Positions 38,832 through 48,963 are shown, counted from the stretch's first letter. The stretch is DNA of 64,000 nucleotides from an uncultured Clostridia bacterium (GCA_947624575.1 CANQKY010000002.1:1-64000), one strand, 5' to 3'. The notes: generated from the sequence alone by a model not told the origin. Numbers and translations: made by a program.

Positions 38832-39959
38832 TTACCTTTCTACTTCCAGTATGGTGCCGTTTTTCTCATTTGCATTTTGAAAATCGCCTGTCCCGATATA
38901 AAAGTGCTCTGCAGTACAGGCAAACGACATCGGCGGCAGTTCATAAGTGAAGTGTATCAGCTCCCGAAATTCGTCCAGCTCTCCCGTGGTATTCTGATAG
39001 ATTACCGTCTGATACCCCTCTTCCGTCTCCGTCGCAGTCAGCACATACAGCGTGTTGTCATCTACCAGCAGATCATAAACCACGGCTTCCTTCGGGAAAA
39101 TAATGGGCGTCAATTCACTCATATCGGAGGTGCTAAACAGGTATCCGGTGGTAAAAAAGACTTTGTCCGCAAAATTCACTTTCGCACCGACCGGCACATT
39201 CCACAACTCCTTTGCGCCGATCCGGCTGAGCCAATCGCTGTGAAATACAAACGCCCCATTCTCATACCGGTACAGATCAAAGGTCAGCTTGTCTGTCACA
39301 AGATTCTCATACCACAGCGTTGCATAGAGTGTGTCATTTTGAAGAAAGAAATCATGCGTGCGGATACATTCTCCGTCTGTCGTGGAGATTGGACTGCCAT
39401 CTTTCACCATTGGCAGTCGCTCAAAATGTTCCCCGTCCTTTGAGCAGATGACCGATGTTTTTCCGCGATCCGCGCCGATTCCCGCAAAGAGCATGCCGTC
39501 ATACCGGATCAGATCAAAATTGTGCTGTCCGTCCAAAATCCCCGATTTGGTCACCCACTTGGAATCCACAAGCTGATAATAAGTGCCTGTGTCCGGCTCA
39601 CCGACCGGATCGGTACCGGGTATCGTCAGTGTTCCGTCCAACAGAAGAAAACGATTGATCTCCTCGTCCGGAAGGGAAGTCTCCTGCTGCCAGTCCCCGA
39701 TATGATCCAGCGCGCAGGACAAAACCGCAACAGAACCGACATTCTTGTCATAATCCCCCGACCCGACATACAGCCTGTTGTCAAATATGGTCATATCCCA
39801 CGCGCATCTGGCTCTTTCCGCAGAATAAACCGTACCGGCGGGACACCCGATTTCCCGATAGGAAGCAGGGTGGGAAACATTGCTGCATGACGTCATAACA
39901 ACAAAGACCGCAGCAAAAATCGCCGTGAAACAGATTCGTGCCCGTTTACGAGGAAGCAT
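38832..39959 (-). CDS. Putative lipoprotein, beta-propeller-like
   Basis: Lipobox-like VVMTSCSN after signal peptide; repeated Trp/Asp/Gly beta segments. Confidence 0.55.
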   Translation of the reverse strand: MLPRKRARICFTAIFAAVFVVMTSCSNVSHPASYREIGCPAGTVYSAERARCAWDMTIFDNRLYVGSGDYDKNVGSVAVLSCALDHIGDWQQETSLPDEEINRFLLLDGTLTIPGTDPVGEPDTGTYYQLVDSKWVTKSGILDGQHNFDLIRYDGMLFAGIGADRGKTSVICSKDGEHFERLPMVKDGSPISTTDGECIRTHDFFLQNDTLYATLWYENLVTDKLTFDLYRYENGAFVFHSDWLSRIGAKELWNVPVGAKVNFADKVFFTTGYLFSTSDMSELTPIIFPKEAVVYDLLVDDNTLYVLTATETEEGYQTVIYQNTTGELDEFRELIHFTYELPPMSFACTAEHFYIGTGDFQNANEKNGTILEVER

Positions 39960-40032
39960 GGTTTTTCAACCCCTTAGCAGTCATACAACATCGGTATGGG
40001 TAACAGTATACCATATTTTTACGCTGCTGACA

Positions 40033-40073
40033 AGAAAAATCCGCCTTCCGATCCCAAAAGGATCGGAAGGCGG
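40033..40073 (-). terminator. Terminator downstream of ribU
   Basis: ccgccttccgatcc-caaaa-ggatcggaaggcgg with T-run on minus strand. Confidence 0.85.
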
Positions 40074-40079
40074 AGCCGG

Positions 40080-40715
40080 TTATACCCGTTTCCCCTTCAA
40101 AATGGGAGAGAGCGGCTTATAAATCAAAAAGGTGACTGCCACGCTGATAAGCGCCTTGACAAGGGTAAAGGGCATATTGAACATCACAAGGCATTTGAGC
40201 AGGGTATCGGCGTGGGGGTTGATCGCCTGATACATACCGAGGATCGCCTCCATCGGCATGATGAGGGTATAAGCGGGATAGACCACAAAATAGTTGATCG
40301 GCACGCTGATGAGAGCCATCGCCGCCGCACCTGCCAACGCACCCAGCAGCGCGCCGCCGCGGGACTGCCGGACGCGGTAGACCCAGCCTGCGGGCAGCAC
40401 GAAGCATACGCCGAGCAGGAAATTGGCAAGCTCCCCTACCCCACCCGAATAGGTGGTGAGAAGATTGATGAGATTTTTCACAAGGCAGACGGCGACACCC
40501 GGCAGCGGTCCAAACAGAAAAGCGGTGAGCAGAGCGGGCAGCTCGGACAAATCCATTTTGATGAAGCTTGGCACCAGCGGCACCGGAAACTCCAGAAACA
40601 TCAGCACCGTTGCGACTGCCGACATCATAGCGGTCACGACCAGCACACGGATCATGGGCGGACGGTTTGCGGATTTTTGATTGTTCACAAAAAACACCTC
40701 CAAAATTTTTGCCAT
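40080..40715 (-). CDS. ribU: ECF transporter S component, riboflavin (RibU)
   Basis: FPVPLVPSFIKMDLSELPALLTAFLFGPLPGVAVCLVKNLINLL (RibU signature); downstream of an FMN riboswitch. Confidence 0.9.
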   Translation of the reverse strand: MAKILEVFFVNNQKSANRPPMIRVLVVTAMMSAVATVLMFLEFPVPLVPSFIKMDLSELPALLTAFLFGPLPGVAVCLVKNLINLLTTYSGGVGELANFLLGVCFVLPAGWVYRVRQSRGGALLGALAGAAAMALISVPINYFVVYPAYTLIMPMEAILGMYQAINPHADTLLKCLVMFNMPFTLVKALISVAVTFLIYKPLSPILKGKRV

Positions 40716-40732
40716 TTTCTAAAATCCGCAGG

Positions 40733-40765
40733 AAAGAAAAACCGCCCGCAAAATCTGCGGGCGGT
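40733..40765 (-). terminator. FMN riboswitch expression-platform terminator
   Basis: accgcccgca-gatttt-tgcgggcggt followed by tttttcttt on minus strand. Confidence 0.85.
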
Positions 40766-40792
40766 CATAAGATTCGGCATTTTGCTGCTTCT

Positions 40793-40902
40793 TCCTTCCG
40801 GACTATACCGTCGGTTCCGGATTCGCACCGGATCAGCCGTATGGCTCGCGGACTCGCGGTCAATGCCGCATCACCGCCGGTGGAGAATTTCACTCCGCCC
40901 TG
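40793..40902 (-). ncRNA. FMN riboswitch (RFN element)
   Basis: Minus strand gggcggagtgaaattctccaccggcggtgatgcggc...cgcgagtccgcgagcc...gatccggtgcgaatccggaaccgacggtatagtccgg matches RFN conserved blocks. Confidence 0.95.
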
Positions 40903-40936
40903 AAACAGATTTTATCTATGACATATTCAGTATATT

Positions 40937-42253
40937 CTATTTATCCTCATCTGTCAAGTCCCAATCGACCTGCTCCAGTTCCGCCAGCGTCGGCAGAATG
41001 GTATAGCCCTCATCATTCACCGGCAGCGCCTGCTCTTCCTGATCAACAACCGGCTTCACCGGAACAAACGGCTCTTCTGCGATCGCTTCCTCAATCACCG
41101 ATGCTTCCGGTTCGGGCAGCGGCTCCAGCACGACCTCTTCTTCGGCGGCAGGCTCCGCCGGTTGTTCGGCAGTCTGCGGACGAACCGACAGCTCCTCCAA
41201 AATCGAATCGACATCGACCTCCGGTTCAGGTTTTGGTTCCGGTTTCTCCGGTTCTACGGCAGCCTCCCTGGCGGTCATCAGAGTGGGCGTTGTCATCTCC
41301 TGCGCCTCGCTCCAATCCTCCGTGGAGAAAGAGTTTTCCTCCCCCTCCACATAATCGGGCAGTACCTCGGTATTTCGGGTGGACGGGGCGTACACCTTCA
41401 CCCCGTCGCGCTCGGCAAGGGTCAGATACCAGATCAAAAGCAGGATCGCCATCACGCAAAGACCCGCATTGACGGCATGCGGCGCCAGCAGCACCTGTTT
41501 CAGATCGTCCGAGCCGAGCAGCCCGATCAGCAGGCGGGGCAGGTTAGACACCGCGCCGAACAGGGCGGTGATCGCCGCGGAAGAAACAAACAAACGGTGA
41601 AAGCCCGCGCTGTCTGCACCGCAGAGCAGTGCGACTAAGAAAAACAGGCAGAGCGTTCCGCCGCAGGAGGTGACGATATCCAGCACCCGCTCCGATACGC
41701 CCGCAACGGTTTTATATGCCATAAACTCCTGCAAAAGGCGGACACAGCTCCAAAGCGGAACGATGAGCAGATAGACGCCCACCTTTTTTTCAAAAATGCC
41801 GCCCCGAAAAAGCCGGAAGGCTGTGACGATCAGCAAAAAGCCGGAAATAGTACCCAATGCGCCGGAGAAAAGCGGCAGATACTGCTGCCAGCCGTTGAGA
41901 AGGTCAAAGATAGACGCATAGGTGATAATCAGTCCGGCAATCAGCAGGGCGATACCCGCCAGAACGCCGCTTTTGGCGGGATTGGCAAAAAGCCCGACCT
42001 TTCGCTGGAAAAGCGGAAGGATAAACAAAAGAAGCGCCAATCCCAGCATCAGCCCGTTAAACACAAAGACTAAGGGGCTTTCGGGGAAATAAAAACCGGT
42101 TTTCGCGTCTACCGCAGTCATCAAAAGATAGACCCGAAAGGGGATTGCTGTGAGAAATCCGAGGAAAAGGATAGTCAGCGCCGCCAAAAAAAGCGGCTGT
42201 GCCTGATTGCCGGTGACCGGCGTATCGGAAGACGATTGATATTGCATAATCAC
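40937..42253 (-). CDS. Polytopic membrane protein with long acidic, Pro/Glu-rich cytoplasmic tail
   Basis: About 10 hydrophobic segments then EEEVVLEPLPEPEASVIEEAIAEEPFVPVKPVVDQEE tail; no family recognised. Confidence 0.6.
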   Translation of the reverse strand: MIMQYQSSSDTPVTGNQAQPLFLAALTILFLGFLTAIPFRVYLLMTAVDAKTGFYFPESPLVFVFNGLMLGLALLLFILPLFQRKVGLFANPAKSGVLAGIALLIAGLIITYASIFDLLNGWQQYLPLFSGALGTISGFLLIVTAFRLFRGGIFEKKVGVYLLIVPLWSCVRLLQEFMAYKTVAGVSERVLDIVTSCGGTLCLFFLVALLCGADSAGFHRLFVSSAAITALFGAVSNLPRLLIGLLGSDDLKQVLLAPHAVNAGLCVMAILLLIWYLTLAERDGVKVYAPSTRNTEVLPDYVEGEENSFSTEDWSEAQEMTTPTLMTAREAAVEPEKPEPKPEPEVDVDSILEELSVRPQTAEQPAEPAAEEEVVLEPLPEPEASVIEEAIAEEPFVPVKPVVDQEEQALPVNDEGYTILPTLAELEQVDWDLTDEDK

Positions 42254-42272
42254 ACCTCTTACTTATCCTGAA

Positions 42273-43628
42273 TCACCGCTCTGCCAGCGGAACATAAACG
42301 GTATGCGCGGCGATCGGCTTATAAGCCGGACGAATGATCCTGCCGCCGGTGGTGAGCTCCTCGATCCGGTGAGCGCACCAGCCTGCCATGCGAGAGACGG
42401 CAAACAGGGGGGTCAAAAGATCCTGCGGAATGCCGAGCATGCGGTAAACCAGTCCGGAGTAGAGGTCCACATTGGCACAGACCGTCTTATCCTGTCCCTT
42501 TTCCTGCCGCAGTACCTGCGGCGTCAGCCGCTCCACCGATTGGAGCAGCCGAAATTCCGGCTCGTACTCGGTACCCTCCGCCAGCTTCCACGCATTCTCT
42601 TTCAGCAAAACGGCGCGGGGATCGGACTTGGTGTAAACCGCATGACCCATGCCGTAGATCAGTCCGGTGCGGTCGCCCGCTTCCTTTCGGACCAGCTTTG
42701 TCAAAAACGCGGCGACCTCGTCCTCGTTCGACCAGTCCTTTACATTTTCTTCGATCGTGGCGATCATCTCGGCTACCTTGATATTCGCGCCGCCGTGCCG
42801 CCGCCCTTTGAGTGAGCCGATTGCCGCAGCATAGGCGGAATAGGAATCGGTCGCAACCGAGGACAAAACCCGACAGGCAAAGGTGGAATTGTTGCCGCCG
42901 CCATGCTCCGCGTGGAGCATCAGGCAGATGTCAAGCAGCCTTGCCTCCTCCTCGGTGAACTGCCGGTCGGCACGGAGGGTGGAAAGGATATGCTCCGCCG
43001 TGCTTTCCTCGGGACGGATCGGGTGGAAAAACATGCTTTCATTGTCAAAATACCGCCGCTTGACCTGATAGGCGCTCACCATAATGACCGGCAGACGGGC
43101 GATCATCTGCACCGCCTTGCGAATCTCCGCCTCTAGAGACTGATCCTCAGGATCCTCCTTATCGAAGGAATAGAGCGCCAAAACCGCGCGCGCCATTTTA
43201 TTCATGACATTTGCCGACGGCGCCTTTACCATCATGTTGTCCACAAAAAAGTCAGGCAAAGCGCGGTAATGCCCCAATAGCTCACGAAAGCGGGAAAGCT
43301 CCTCACGGTCGGGCAGCCGTCCGAACAGAAGCAGGTATGCCGTTTCCTCATAGCCGAACCGCCGTTCCGCCACGCAGCCCGCCACCAGATCGCGAATGTC
43401 CACACCCCGATAGCTCAATTCGCCGTCGATCGGCTCCTTTTCTCCCTCGTTGATGAGATAGCCGTGCACGTTGCAGATCGCGGTCAGTCCGGCGGGAACG
43501 CCGGTGCCGTCCTCGTTCCGCAGTCCGCGCAGCACCTTATATTTTTGATAGTCCTTCGGCTCGAAGGAAGCATAGTCTTTATAACAGCCGCAAAGCTCTT
43601 CAAGATAACCGTTCGGGTCAAATGCCAT
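42273..43628 (-). CDS. Citrate synthase
   Basis: ELSYRGVDIRDLVAG, LMLHAEHGGGNNSTFACRV, GRRHGGANIKV, GMGHAVYTKSDPRA. Confidence 0.95.
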   Translation of the reverse strand: MAFDPNGYLEELCGCYKDYASFEPKDYQKYKVLRGLRNEDGTGVPAGLTAICNVHGYLINEGEKEPIDGELSYRGVDIRDLVAGCVAERRFGYEETAYLLLFGRLPDREELSRFRELLGHYRALPDFFVDNMMVKAPSANVMNKMARAVLALYSFDKEDPEDQSLEAEIRKAVQMIARLPVIMVSAYQVKRRYFDNESMFFHPIRPEESTAEHILSTLRADRQFTEEEARLLDICLMLHAEHGGGNNSTFACRVLSSVATDSYSAYAAAIGSLKGRRHGGANIKVAEMIATIEENVKDWSNEDEVAAFLTKLVRKEAGDRTGLIYGMGHAVYTKSDPRAVLLKENAWKLAEGTEYEPEFRLLQSVERLTPQVLRQEKGQDKTVCANVDLYSGLVYRMLGIPQDLLTPLFAVSRMAGWCAHRIEELTTGGRIIRPAYKPIAAHTVYVPLAER

Positions 43629-43629
43629 G

Positions 43630-44409
43630 CTAACACTCCTTTATCTGAAACAGGCGGCAGGTGTTCTCCCTTGCCGCATCGACCAGCTCCTGCGGGGTAC
43701 AGCCGTGCAGCTCTGCCAGCACAGCCGCCGACGCCGCAATCATAGACGAATCACACCGCTTGCCGCGATAGGGTACCGGCGCCATATAGGGCGCATCGGT
43801 CTCCAGCAGCAGGCGGGAAAGCGGTACGGCTGCCGCCGCACGCCGCGCCTTTTTGGCGTTCGGGAAGGTCACAGCGCCGGTAAAGCCGATGGCATACCCC
43901 ATCTGCAAAAGCTCCTTTGCCGTTTCCGCGCTCCCCGAAAAGCAGTGAACCACACCGGTCACCTGCGGGAATGCCCGCAAGATCGCAAGGGTGTCGGCAA
44001 TCGCGTCCCGCGCATGAATGATAACCGGCAGTTTCAGTTCTGCCGCCAGCGCCATCTGTGCGGAAAACACCTGTTGCTGTTTTTCCTTATCATACGGCTC
44101 CCAATGGTAGTCAAGCCCGATCTCACCGATCGCCACGCATTTCGGGTGTGCCGCCAGTGCGCGAAGCTTCGTGAGATAGTCCGGCGTGAGAGTATCCAGC
44201 TCGCCCGGGTGAATCCCGACGGCGGCATAGATATAATCAAAACGCTCGGCATAGGAAAGCCCGATGCGGGACGCTTCCAGCGTACAGCCCGCGTTGATGA
44301 TCCCGCAGACGCCGGAAGCCGACAGACTGCCAAACAGCGCTTCCCGATCCGAATCAAAGTCCGCGCTGTCATAGTGGGCGTGGGAATCAAAGATACCGGT
44401 CAATCCCAT
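43630..44409 (-). CDS. TatD family metal-dependent hydrolase
   Basis: IFDSHAHYDSADFD, AIGEIGLDYHWEPYDKEKQQQVF, LLLETDAPYMAPVPYRGKR. Confidence 0.95.
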   Translation of the reverse strand: MGLTGIFDSHAHYDSADFDSDREALFGSLSASGVCGIINAGCTLEASRIGLSYAERFDYIYAAVGIHPGELDTLTPDYLTKLRALAAHPKCVAIGEIGLDYHWEPYDKEKQQQVFSAQMALAAELKLPVIIHARDAIADTLAILRAFPQVTGVVHCFSGSAETAKELLQMGYAIGFTGAVTFPNAKKARRAAAAVPLSRLLLETDAPYMAPVPYRGKRCDSSMIAASAAVLAELHGCTPQELVDAARENTCRLFQIKEC

Positions 44410-44414
44410 CGCCG

Positions 44415-46328
44415 TTACCGAATTTTACTGCCCTGCGGGATCGCATCGTCCACAAAGATGACGCGGACGTCCCCATTCGGACAGTCGGCGGCAAGGATCA
44501 TGCCGTTGCTCTCCACACCGCAGAGCTTTGCGGGCGCAAGATTGGAAACCAGCACGACCTTTTTCCCAATCAGGTCCTCCGGCGCATACCATGTAGAGAT
44601 ACCGGATACCACCTGACGACCGCCCTGCCCGTCGTCCAGTTGCAGGCAAAGCAGTTTTTTGGATTTCTTGACCTTTTCGCAGGCGGTCACTTTTGCCACG
44701 GTCAGCTCCACCTTGGCAAAATCGTCGATCGTGATAGAAGCGATCCCCTCCGGCGTTTCCGTTGACTTTGCCATGGCGGCTTCGATCTCCTTCATTTTTT
44801 CCTTTTCGTCAATGCGGGAGAACAGCGGTACGGGGGTTCCGACCCGCTCCCCCGACCGAATCCCGCCGAAAGCGGACAGCGACGCATAGGAAGCGGGTGC
44901 ATTGCCGATCTGCTCCAAAATTGCGGCGGCAGACTGCGGCATAAAGGGGGTCAGCAGTACGCCGAGATACCGGATCGACTCCAGCAGCACATACAGCACC
45001 GTTTGCAGCCGCGCCTTTCCTTCCTCGGTTTTGGCGAGCGTCCATGGTGTGGTTTCGTCAATATACTTATTGCTCCGGCGTGCCAGCGCGAAGATCGCGC
45101 TCAGCGCGTCCGACACATGATAGGTCAGCATCTGCCGATCCACCTCGGCGACCGTTTCCGCCGCGAGAGTACGCAGCTCATCGTCCAGCGGTTGATACGC
45201 CTGCGGTGTGGGGATCACGCCGCCAAAATACTTCTGCACCATCGACACGGTGCGGTTGACGAGATTGCCGAGGGTATTGGCAAGATCGGCGTTATACCGC
45301 TCGATGATCGTTTCATAGGTGATACTGCCGTCCTGCGCGAAAGGCATCTCGCTGAGCATATAGTACCGAATCCCGTCCAGCCCGAACTGCTCCGCCAGAT
45401 CGTCGGCATACAGCACATTGCCACGGGATTTGCTCATTTTATCGGTGCCGAACAGCATCCACGGGTGCCCGAACACCTGCTTCGGCAGCGGCAGATCGAG
45501 CGCCATCAGCATGATCGGCCAATAAATGGTGTGGAACCGCAGAATGTCCTTCCCGATCACATGGACGTCGGCGGGCCAGTATTTTTTGAAATTCTCACTG
45601 CTGCCGTCCGGATCATAGCCCAGCGCGGTGATATAGTTGGTCAGCGCGTCGATCCAGACATAGACGATATGCTTCGGGTCGAAGTCCACCGGTATCCCCC
45701 ATTGGAAAGAGCTGCGGGACACACAGAGGTCCTGCAGACCGGGCTTTAGGAAATTATTGACCATTTCCCGCTTCCGAGACTCCGGCACGATAAAATCGGG
45801 GTGGGACTCGATATATTCGGTCAGCCTGTCCTGATACTTGCTCATACGGAAGAAGTAGGCTTCCTCCCGCGTTTTCTTGACCTCCCGTCCGCAGTCGGGA
45901 CATTTGCCGTCCACAAGCTGCGTTTCGGTCCAGAACGACTCGCAGGGCGTGCAGTACCAGCCCTCATAGGCGCCTTTATAGATGTCCCCCTGCTCATAGA
46001 GCTTTTTGAAAATCTTCTGCACCACCCGCTCATGTGCCTCATCGGTGGTGCGAATAAAGTAATCGTAGGAAACATTCATCGTATCCCAGATGCGGCGAAT
46101 GTCCCCCGCGATCCGGTCAACATATTCTTTCGGCGTGATCTTCTCCTGCGCGGCGATCTCCTCGATCTTCTGTCCATGCTCATCGGTGCCGGTGCAGAAA
46201 AAGACGTCCTCCCCCTTCATGCGATGGTAACGGGCGAGCGCATCGGTGAGCACGATCTCATAGGTGTTCCCGATATGCGGCTTCCGCGAGGTATAGGTGA
46301 TTGCGGTAGTGATGTAATACGGTTTCAT
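44415..46328 (-). CDS. metG: Methionyl-tRNA synthetase
   Basis: YYITTAITYTSRKPHIGNTYEIVLTDALARYHRMKG, GTDKMSKSRGN, C-terminal OB-fold tRNA-binding domain. Confidence 0.97.
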   Translation of the reverse strand: MKPYYITTAITYTSRKPHIGNTYEIVLTDALARYHRMKGEDVFFCTGTDEHGQKIEEIAAQEKITPKEYVDRIAGDIRRIWDTMNVSYDYFIRTTDEAHERVVQKIFKKLYEQGDIYKGAYEGWYCTPCESFWTETQLVDGKCPDCGREVKKTREEAYFFRMSKYQDRLTEYIESHPDFIVPESRKREMVNNFLKPGLQDLCVSRSSFQWGIPVDFDPKHIVYVWIDALTNYITALGYDPDGSSENFKKYWPADVHVIGKDILRFHTIYWPIMLMALDLPLPKQVFGHPWMLFGTDKMSKSRGNVLYADDLAEQFGLDGIRYYMLSEMPFAQDGSITYETIIERYNADLANTLGNLVNRTVSMVQKYFGGVIPTPQAYQPLDDELRTLAAETVAEVDRQMLTYHVSDALSAIFALARRSNKYIDETTPWTLAKTEEGKARLQTVLYVLLESIRYLGVLLTPFMPQSAAAILEQIGNAPASYASLSAFGGIRSGERVGTPVPLFSRIDEKEKMKEIEAAMAKSTETPEGIASITIDDFAKVELTVAKVTACEKVKKSKKLLCLQLDDGQGGRQVVSGISTWYAPEDLIGKKVVLVSNLAPAKLCGVESNGMILAADCPNGDVRVIFVDDAIPQGSKIR

Positions 46329-46460
46329 CTTCCATTCTCCTTCCGCACGCCACGACTGGCAAAAATATACTACCAACATAATATCCTACCGCAAATGCGG
46401 CATAAAGTCAAGAAATCCCTTCCCGCAAACCGGAAATTTTGAGAAGTGCAAAGAAAAAAC

Positions 46461-46490
46461 TTGCACTTTTTTGATGATTTGTGATATACT
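46461..46490 (+). promoter_or_regulatory. Sigma-A promoter for nucleotidyltransferase/NahK-like operon
   Basis: TTGCAC - 18 bp - TATACT. Confidence 0.7.
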
Positions 46491-46511
46491 GAGATGTTTC
46501 ATGACGATAGA

Positions 46512-47447
46512 ATGAAGGTGTGTGACAAAGTGACACTGTTGATTCTTGCTGCCGGTATGGGGAGCCGTTACGGCGGCTTAAAGCAATTAGACCCCATTCA
46601 TTCGAGCGGTTCTTTTATCATTGACTATTCGATTTACGACGCGATCAAAGCGGGCTTTGACCATGTTGTTTTCTTAATTCGGGAGGAGCATCTGGAGCTT
46701 TTCCGTGAAACGGTAGGCAAACGGATCGAGCCTCATGTGCGGGTGACCTATGCGTTCCAGAAGATGGACGACGTGCCGGCATTTGTGACCATTCCCGCCG
46801 ACCGGCAAAAGCCGTGGGGCACCGCTCACGCGGTCTACTGCTGCCGTGAGGTGATCGACGACGCCTTTGCCGTTATCAACTCGGACGATTTCTACGGACG
46901 GGACACCTTTAAAAAGCTGGCGGAATTTTTATCCGCCGACAAAGATGACAAGCCGCCCCACCCGTTTTGCATGGTGGGCTTCCGCCTGAAAAACACCCTG
47001 ACCGAAAACGGCAGTGTGTCCCGCGGCATCTGCGAAACGACCGCAGACGGCTATCTGACCAAGGCGGTGGAGCGAACCAAAATTCAGGAAAACGACGGAA
47101 TCATTCAGTATTTTGAGGACGGCGTGTGGCATGATTTAGACAGGGAGAGCATCGCTTCGATGAACTGCTGGGGCTTTACGCCCGCATTCCTTTCCGCACT
47201 GGAAGAACAGGTGGAAGCATTTTTTGCCGCCAATGCGAGTAAACTGGAAAAAGCCGAATACTATCTCCCCTTTGCGGTGCAGGAGCTGATCGAACGGAAG
47301 GAAGCCGAGGTAACGGTGCTTTCCACCGATGCGAAATGGCACGGCGTAACCTATCTGGACGACAAGCCGGCGGTCATGTCGGCGATCGCCGACATGATTG
47401 AGAAGGGAGAGTACCCCGAAAATCTCTGGTCGGAAGGAGAAGGCTGA
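46512..47447 (+). CDS. Sugar-1-phosphate nucleotidyltransferase family protein
   Basis: LLILAAGMGSRYGGLKQLDPI, PWGTAHAVYCC, INSDDFYGRDTF. Confidence 0.88.
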   Translation: MKVCDKVTLLILAAGMGSRYGGLKQLDPIHSSGSFIIDYSIYDAIKAGFDHVVFLIREEHLELFRETVGKRIEPHVRVTYAFQKMDDVPAFVTIPADRQKPWGTAHAVYCCREVIDDAFAVINSDDFYGRDTFKKLAEFLSADKDDKPPHPFCMVGFRLKNTLTENGSVSRGICETTADGYLTKAVERTKIQENDGIIQYFEDGVWHDLDRESIASMNCWGFTPAFLSALEEQVEAFFAANASKLEKAEYYLPFAVQELIERKEAEVTVLSTDAKWHGVTYLDDKPAVMSAIADMIEKGEYPENLWSEGEG

Positions 47448-47448
47448 T

Positions 47449-48555
47449 ATGACCTCGATCATACAAAATATTGTGCGCCAATTCAGATTTCAGGGTGAAT
47501 TTATCTTCATCGAGCGGTTTGGAAACGGACACATCAACGGCACTTTTGCCGTTTATTTCAAAACCAGGACCAATCACCCTGTCCGGTATATTTTACAGAT
47601 CATCAACACCAATGTGTTTAAGCGTCCGGATCAGGTCATGTCCAATGTGAACGAGGTGACCCGCTTCCTCAAGGCGAAGATCACCGAGGCGGGCGGCGAC
47701 CCGATGCGGGAAACGCTCAGCCCGATCCTGACTCAGGACGGCAAGCTGTACTACGAGGACAAAAACGGCTCCTTCTGGCGGGCGTACACCTTTATCGACG
47801 ATGCCGCCTGCTACGAGACGATCACCTCCCCCGAACTGTTTTACAAGGTGGGCAAGGCGTTCGGTAAATTTCAGAATATGCTTGCCGATTTTCCGGTCGA
47901 CAAGCTCTATGACACCATTCCCCGTTTCCACGACACCGTCAAGCGGTATGAGGACTTAGAAGCCGCGATCGCCGCCGACCCGAAAAAGCGCGCCGCTTCG
48001 GTCAAAGATGAGATCGAATTTGTGCGGGAGCGGAAAGCGGACTGCGGTGTGGTGCTGGAACTGATCGAAAAGGGCGAGGTGCTTCGACGGGTCACCCACA
48101 ACGACACCAAGCTCAACAATGTGATGATCGACAACAAAACCGGCGACGGCATCTGCGTCATTGATTTGGACACCGTTATGCAGGGTAGCGCCCTTTACGA
48201 TTTCGGGGACAGTGTCCGGTTCGGCGCTTCCTCGGCGGCGGAAGATGAGCCGGACATCTCCAAGGTCTATATGGACATCAGCCTGTTTGACGAGTACACA
48301 AGGGGCTTTCTCAAAGAGGTCAGGCATTCGCTGACCCAAGGTGAGATCGACCACCTCGCCTTTTCCGCCAAGCTGATGACGCTGGAATGCGGCATTCGTT
48401 TTCTGACCGATTACCTCAACGGCGACCTCTATTTCAAAACCACCCGCCCGCGGCAGAATCTGGACCGTGCCCGCACCCAGTTCAAGCTGGTGGCGGATAT
48501 GGAAAGCAAGATGGACAAAATGAACGCGATCGTGCACCGCTATGCCGGTATGTAG
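47449..48555 (+). CDS. APH-fold phosphotransferase, N-acetylhexosamine 1-kinase (NahK)-like
   Basis: FGNGHINGTFAVYF, VTHNDTKLNNVMIDNKTGDGICVIDLDTVMQGSALYDFGDSVRFG. Confidence 0.85.
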   Translation: MTSIIQNIVRQFRFQGEFIFIERFGNGHINGTFAVYFKTRTNHPVRYILQIINTNVFKRPDQVMSNVNEVTRFLKAKITEAGGDPMRETLSPILTQDGKLYYEDKNGSFWRAYTFIDDAACYETITSPELFYKVGKAFGKFQNMLADFPVDKLYDTIPRFHDTVKRYEDLEAAIAADPKKRAASVKDEIEFVRERKADCGVVLELIEKGEVLRRVTHNDTKLNNVMIDNKTGDGICVIDLDTVMQGSALYDFGDSVRFGASSAAEDEPDISKVYMDISLFDEYTRGFLKEVRHSLTQGEIDHLAFSAKLMTLECGIRFLTDYLNGDLYFKTTRPRQNLDRARTQFKLVADMESKMDKMNAIVHRYAGM

Positions 48556-48860
48556 CAAACAAGCCCGAAGCCGTTTGGCTTCGGGCTGAGCGTCTCGGCA
48601 AAGCCGAGACGCTTCGAGGGACAAACAAAATCGCTGCGGCTCATTTTACTCGCCTTGCTCTGTGTTTTTCCCCCGATTCCCCCTTTTCGTCGAAAACCGG
48701 CTTGGCTTATGCCAATTCTGACACCGCCTGCGCCGGTTTTCTCTAGGGGTGTCACTGCGGCGGCACATGTCCGCCTCCGTGACGGATTATAAATTTTTCC
48801 GTTACTGATTGCTTTTTTGACAGACTGAGCCCGAAGCCATTTGGCTTCGGGCTTGTTTGC
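48555..48860 (+). repeat. MITE-like element, copy B: 244-bp core (48585-48828) framed by terminal inverted hairpins
   Basis: Left gcaaacaagcccgaagccgtttggcttcgggctgag and right ctgagcccgaagccatttggcttcgggcttgtttgc are near-perfect inverted copies; core is about 89% identical to 10509-10752. Confidence 0.85.
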
Positions 48861-48923
48861 GTATATCAAGTTGAAATACTTCGTTGGGAATCGCAAGAGG
48901 GAAAAGCGGTTTTGAATCCCTCC

Positions 48924-48963
48924 ACCGCGCTTTGCGCGGTCCCCCTCCCTTTGACAAGGGAGG
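48924..48963. repeat. Double-hairpin intergenic repeat (ACCGCGC-TTT-GCGCGGT / CCTCCCTT-TGA-CAAGGGAGG)
   Basis: Two adjacent perfect stems between convergent genes; resembles abundant palindromic repeats in related gut Firmicutes (recall, not searched). Confidence 0.65.

Noticed and set aside
48387-48746. ORF ending ...FTRLALCFSPDSPFSSKTGLAYANSDTACAGFL, similar to the minus-strand ORF 10555-10827 (RFTRLALCFSPDSPFSSKTGLACANSDTAC)
   Set aside because: The similarity comes from the shared non-coding repeat element; frames differ in ends and start inside other genes. Any database hits are likely repeat-derived false proteins.
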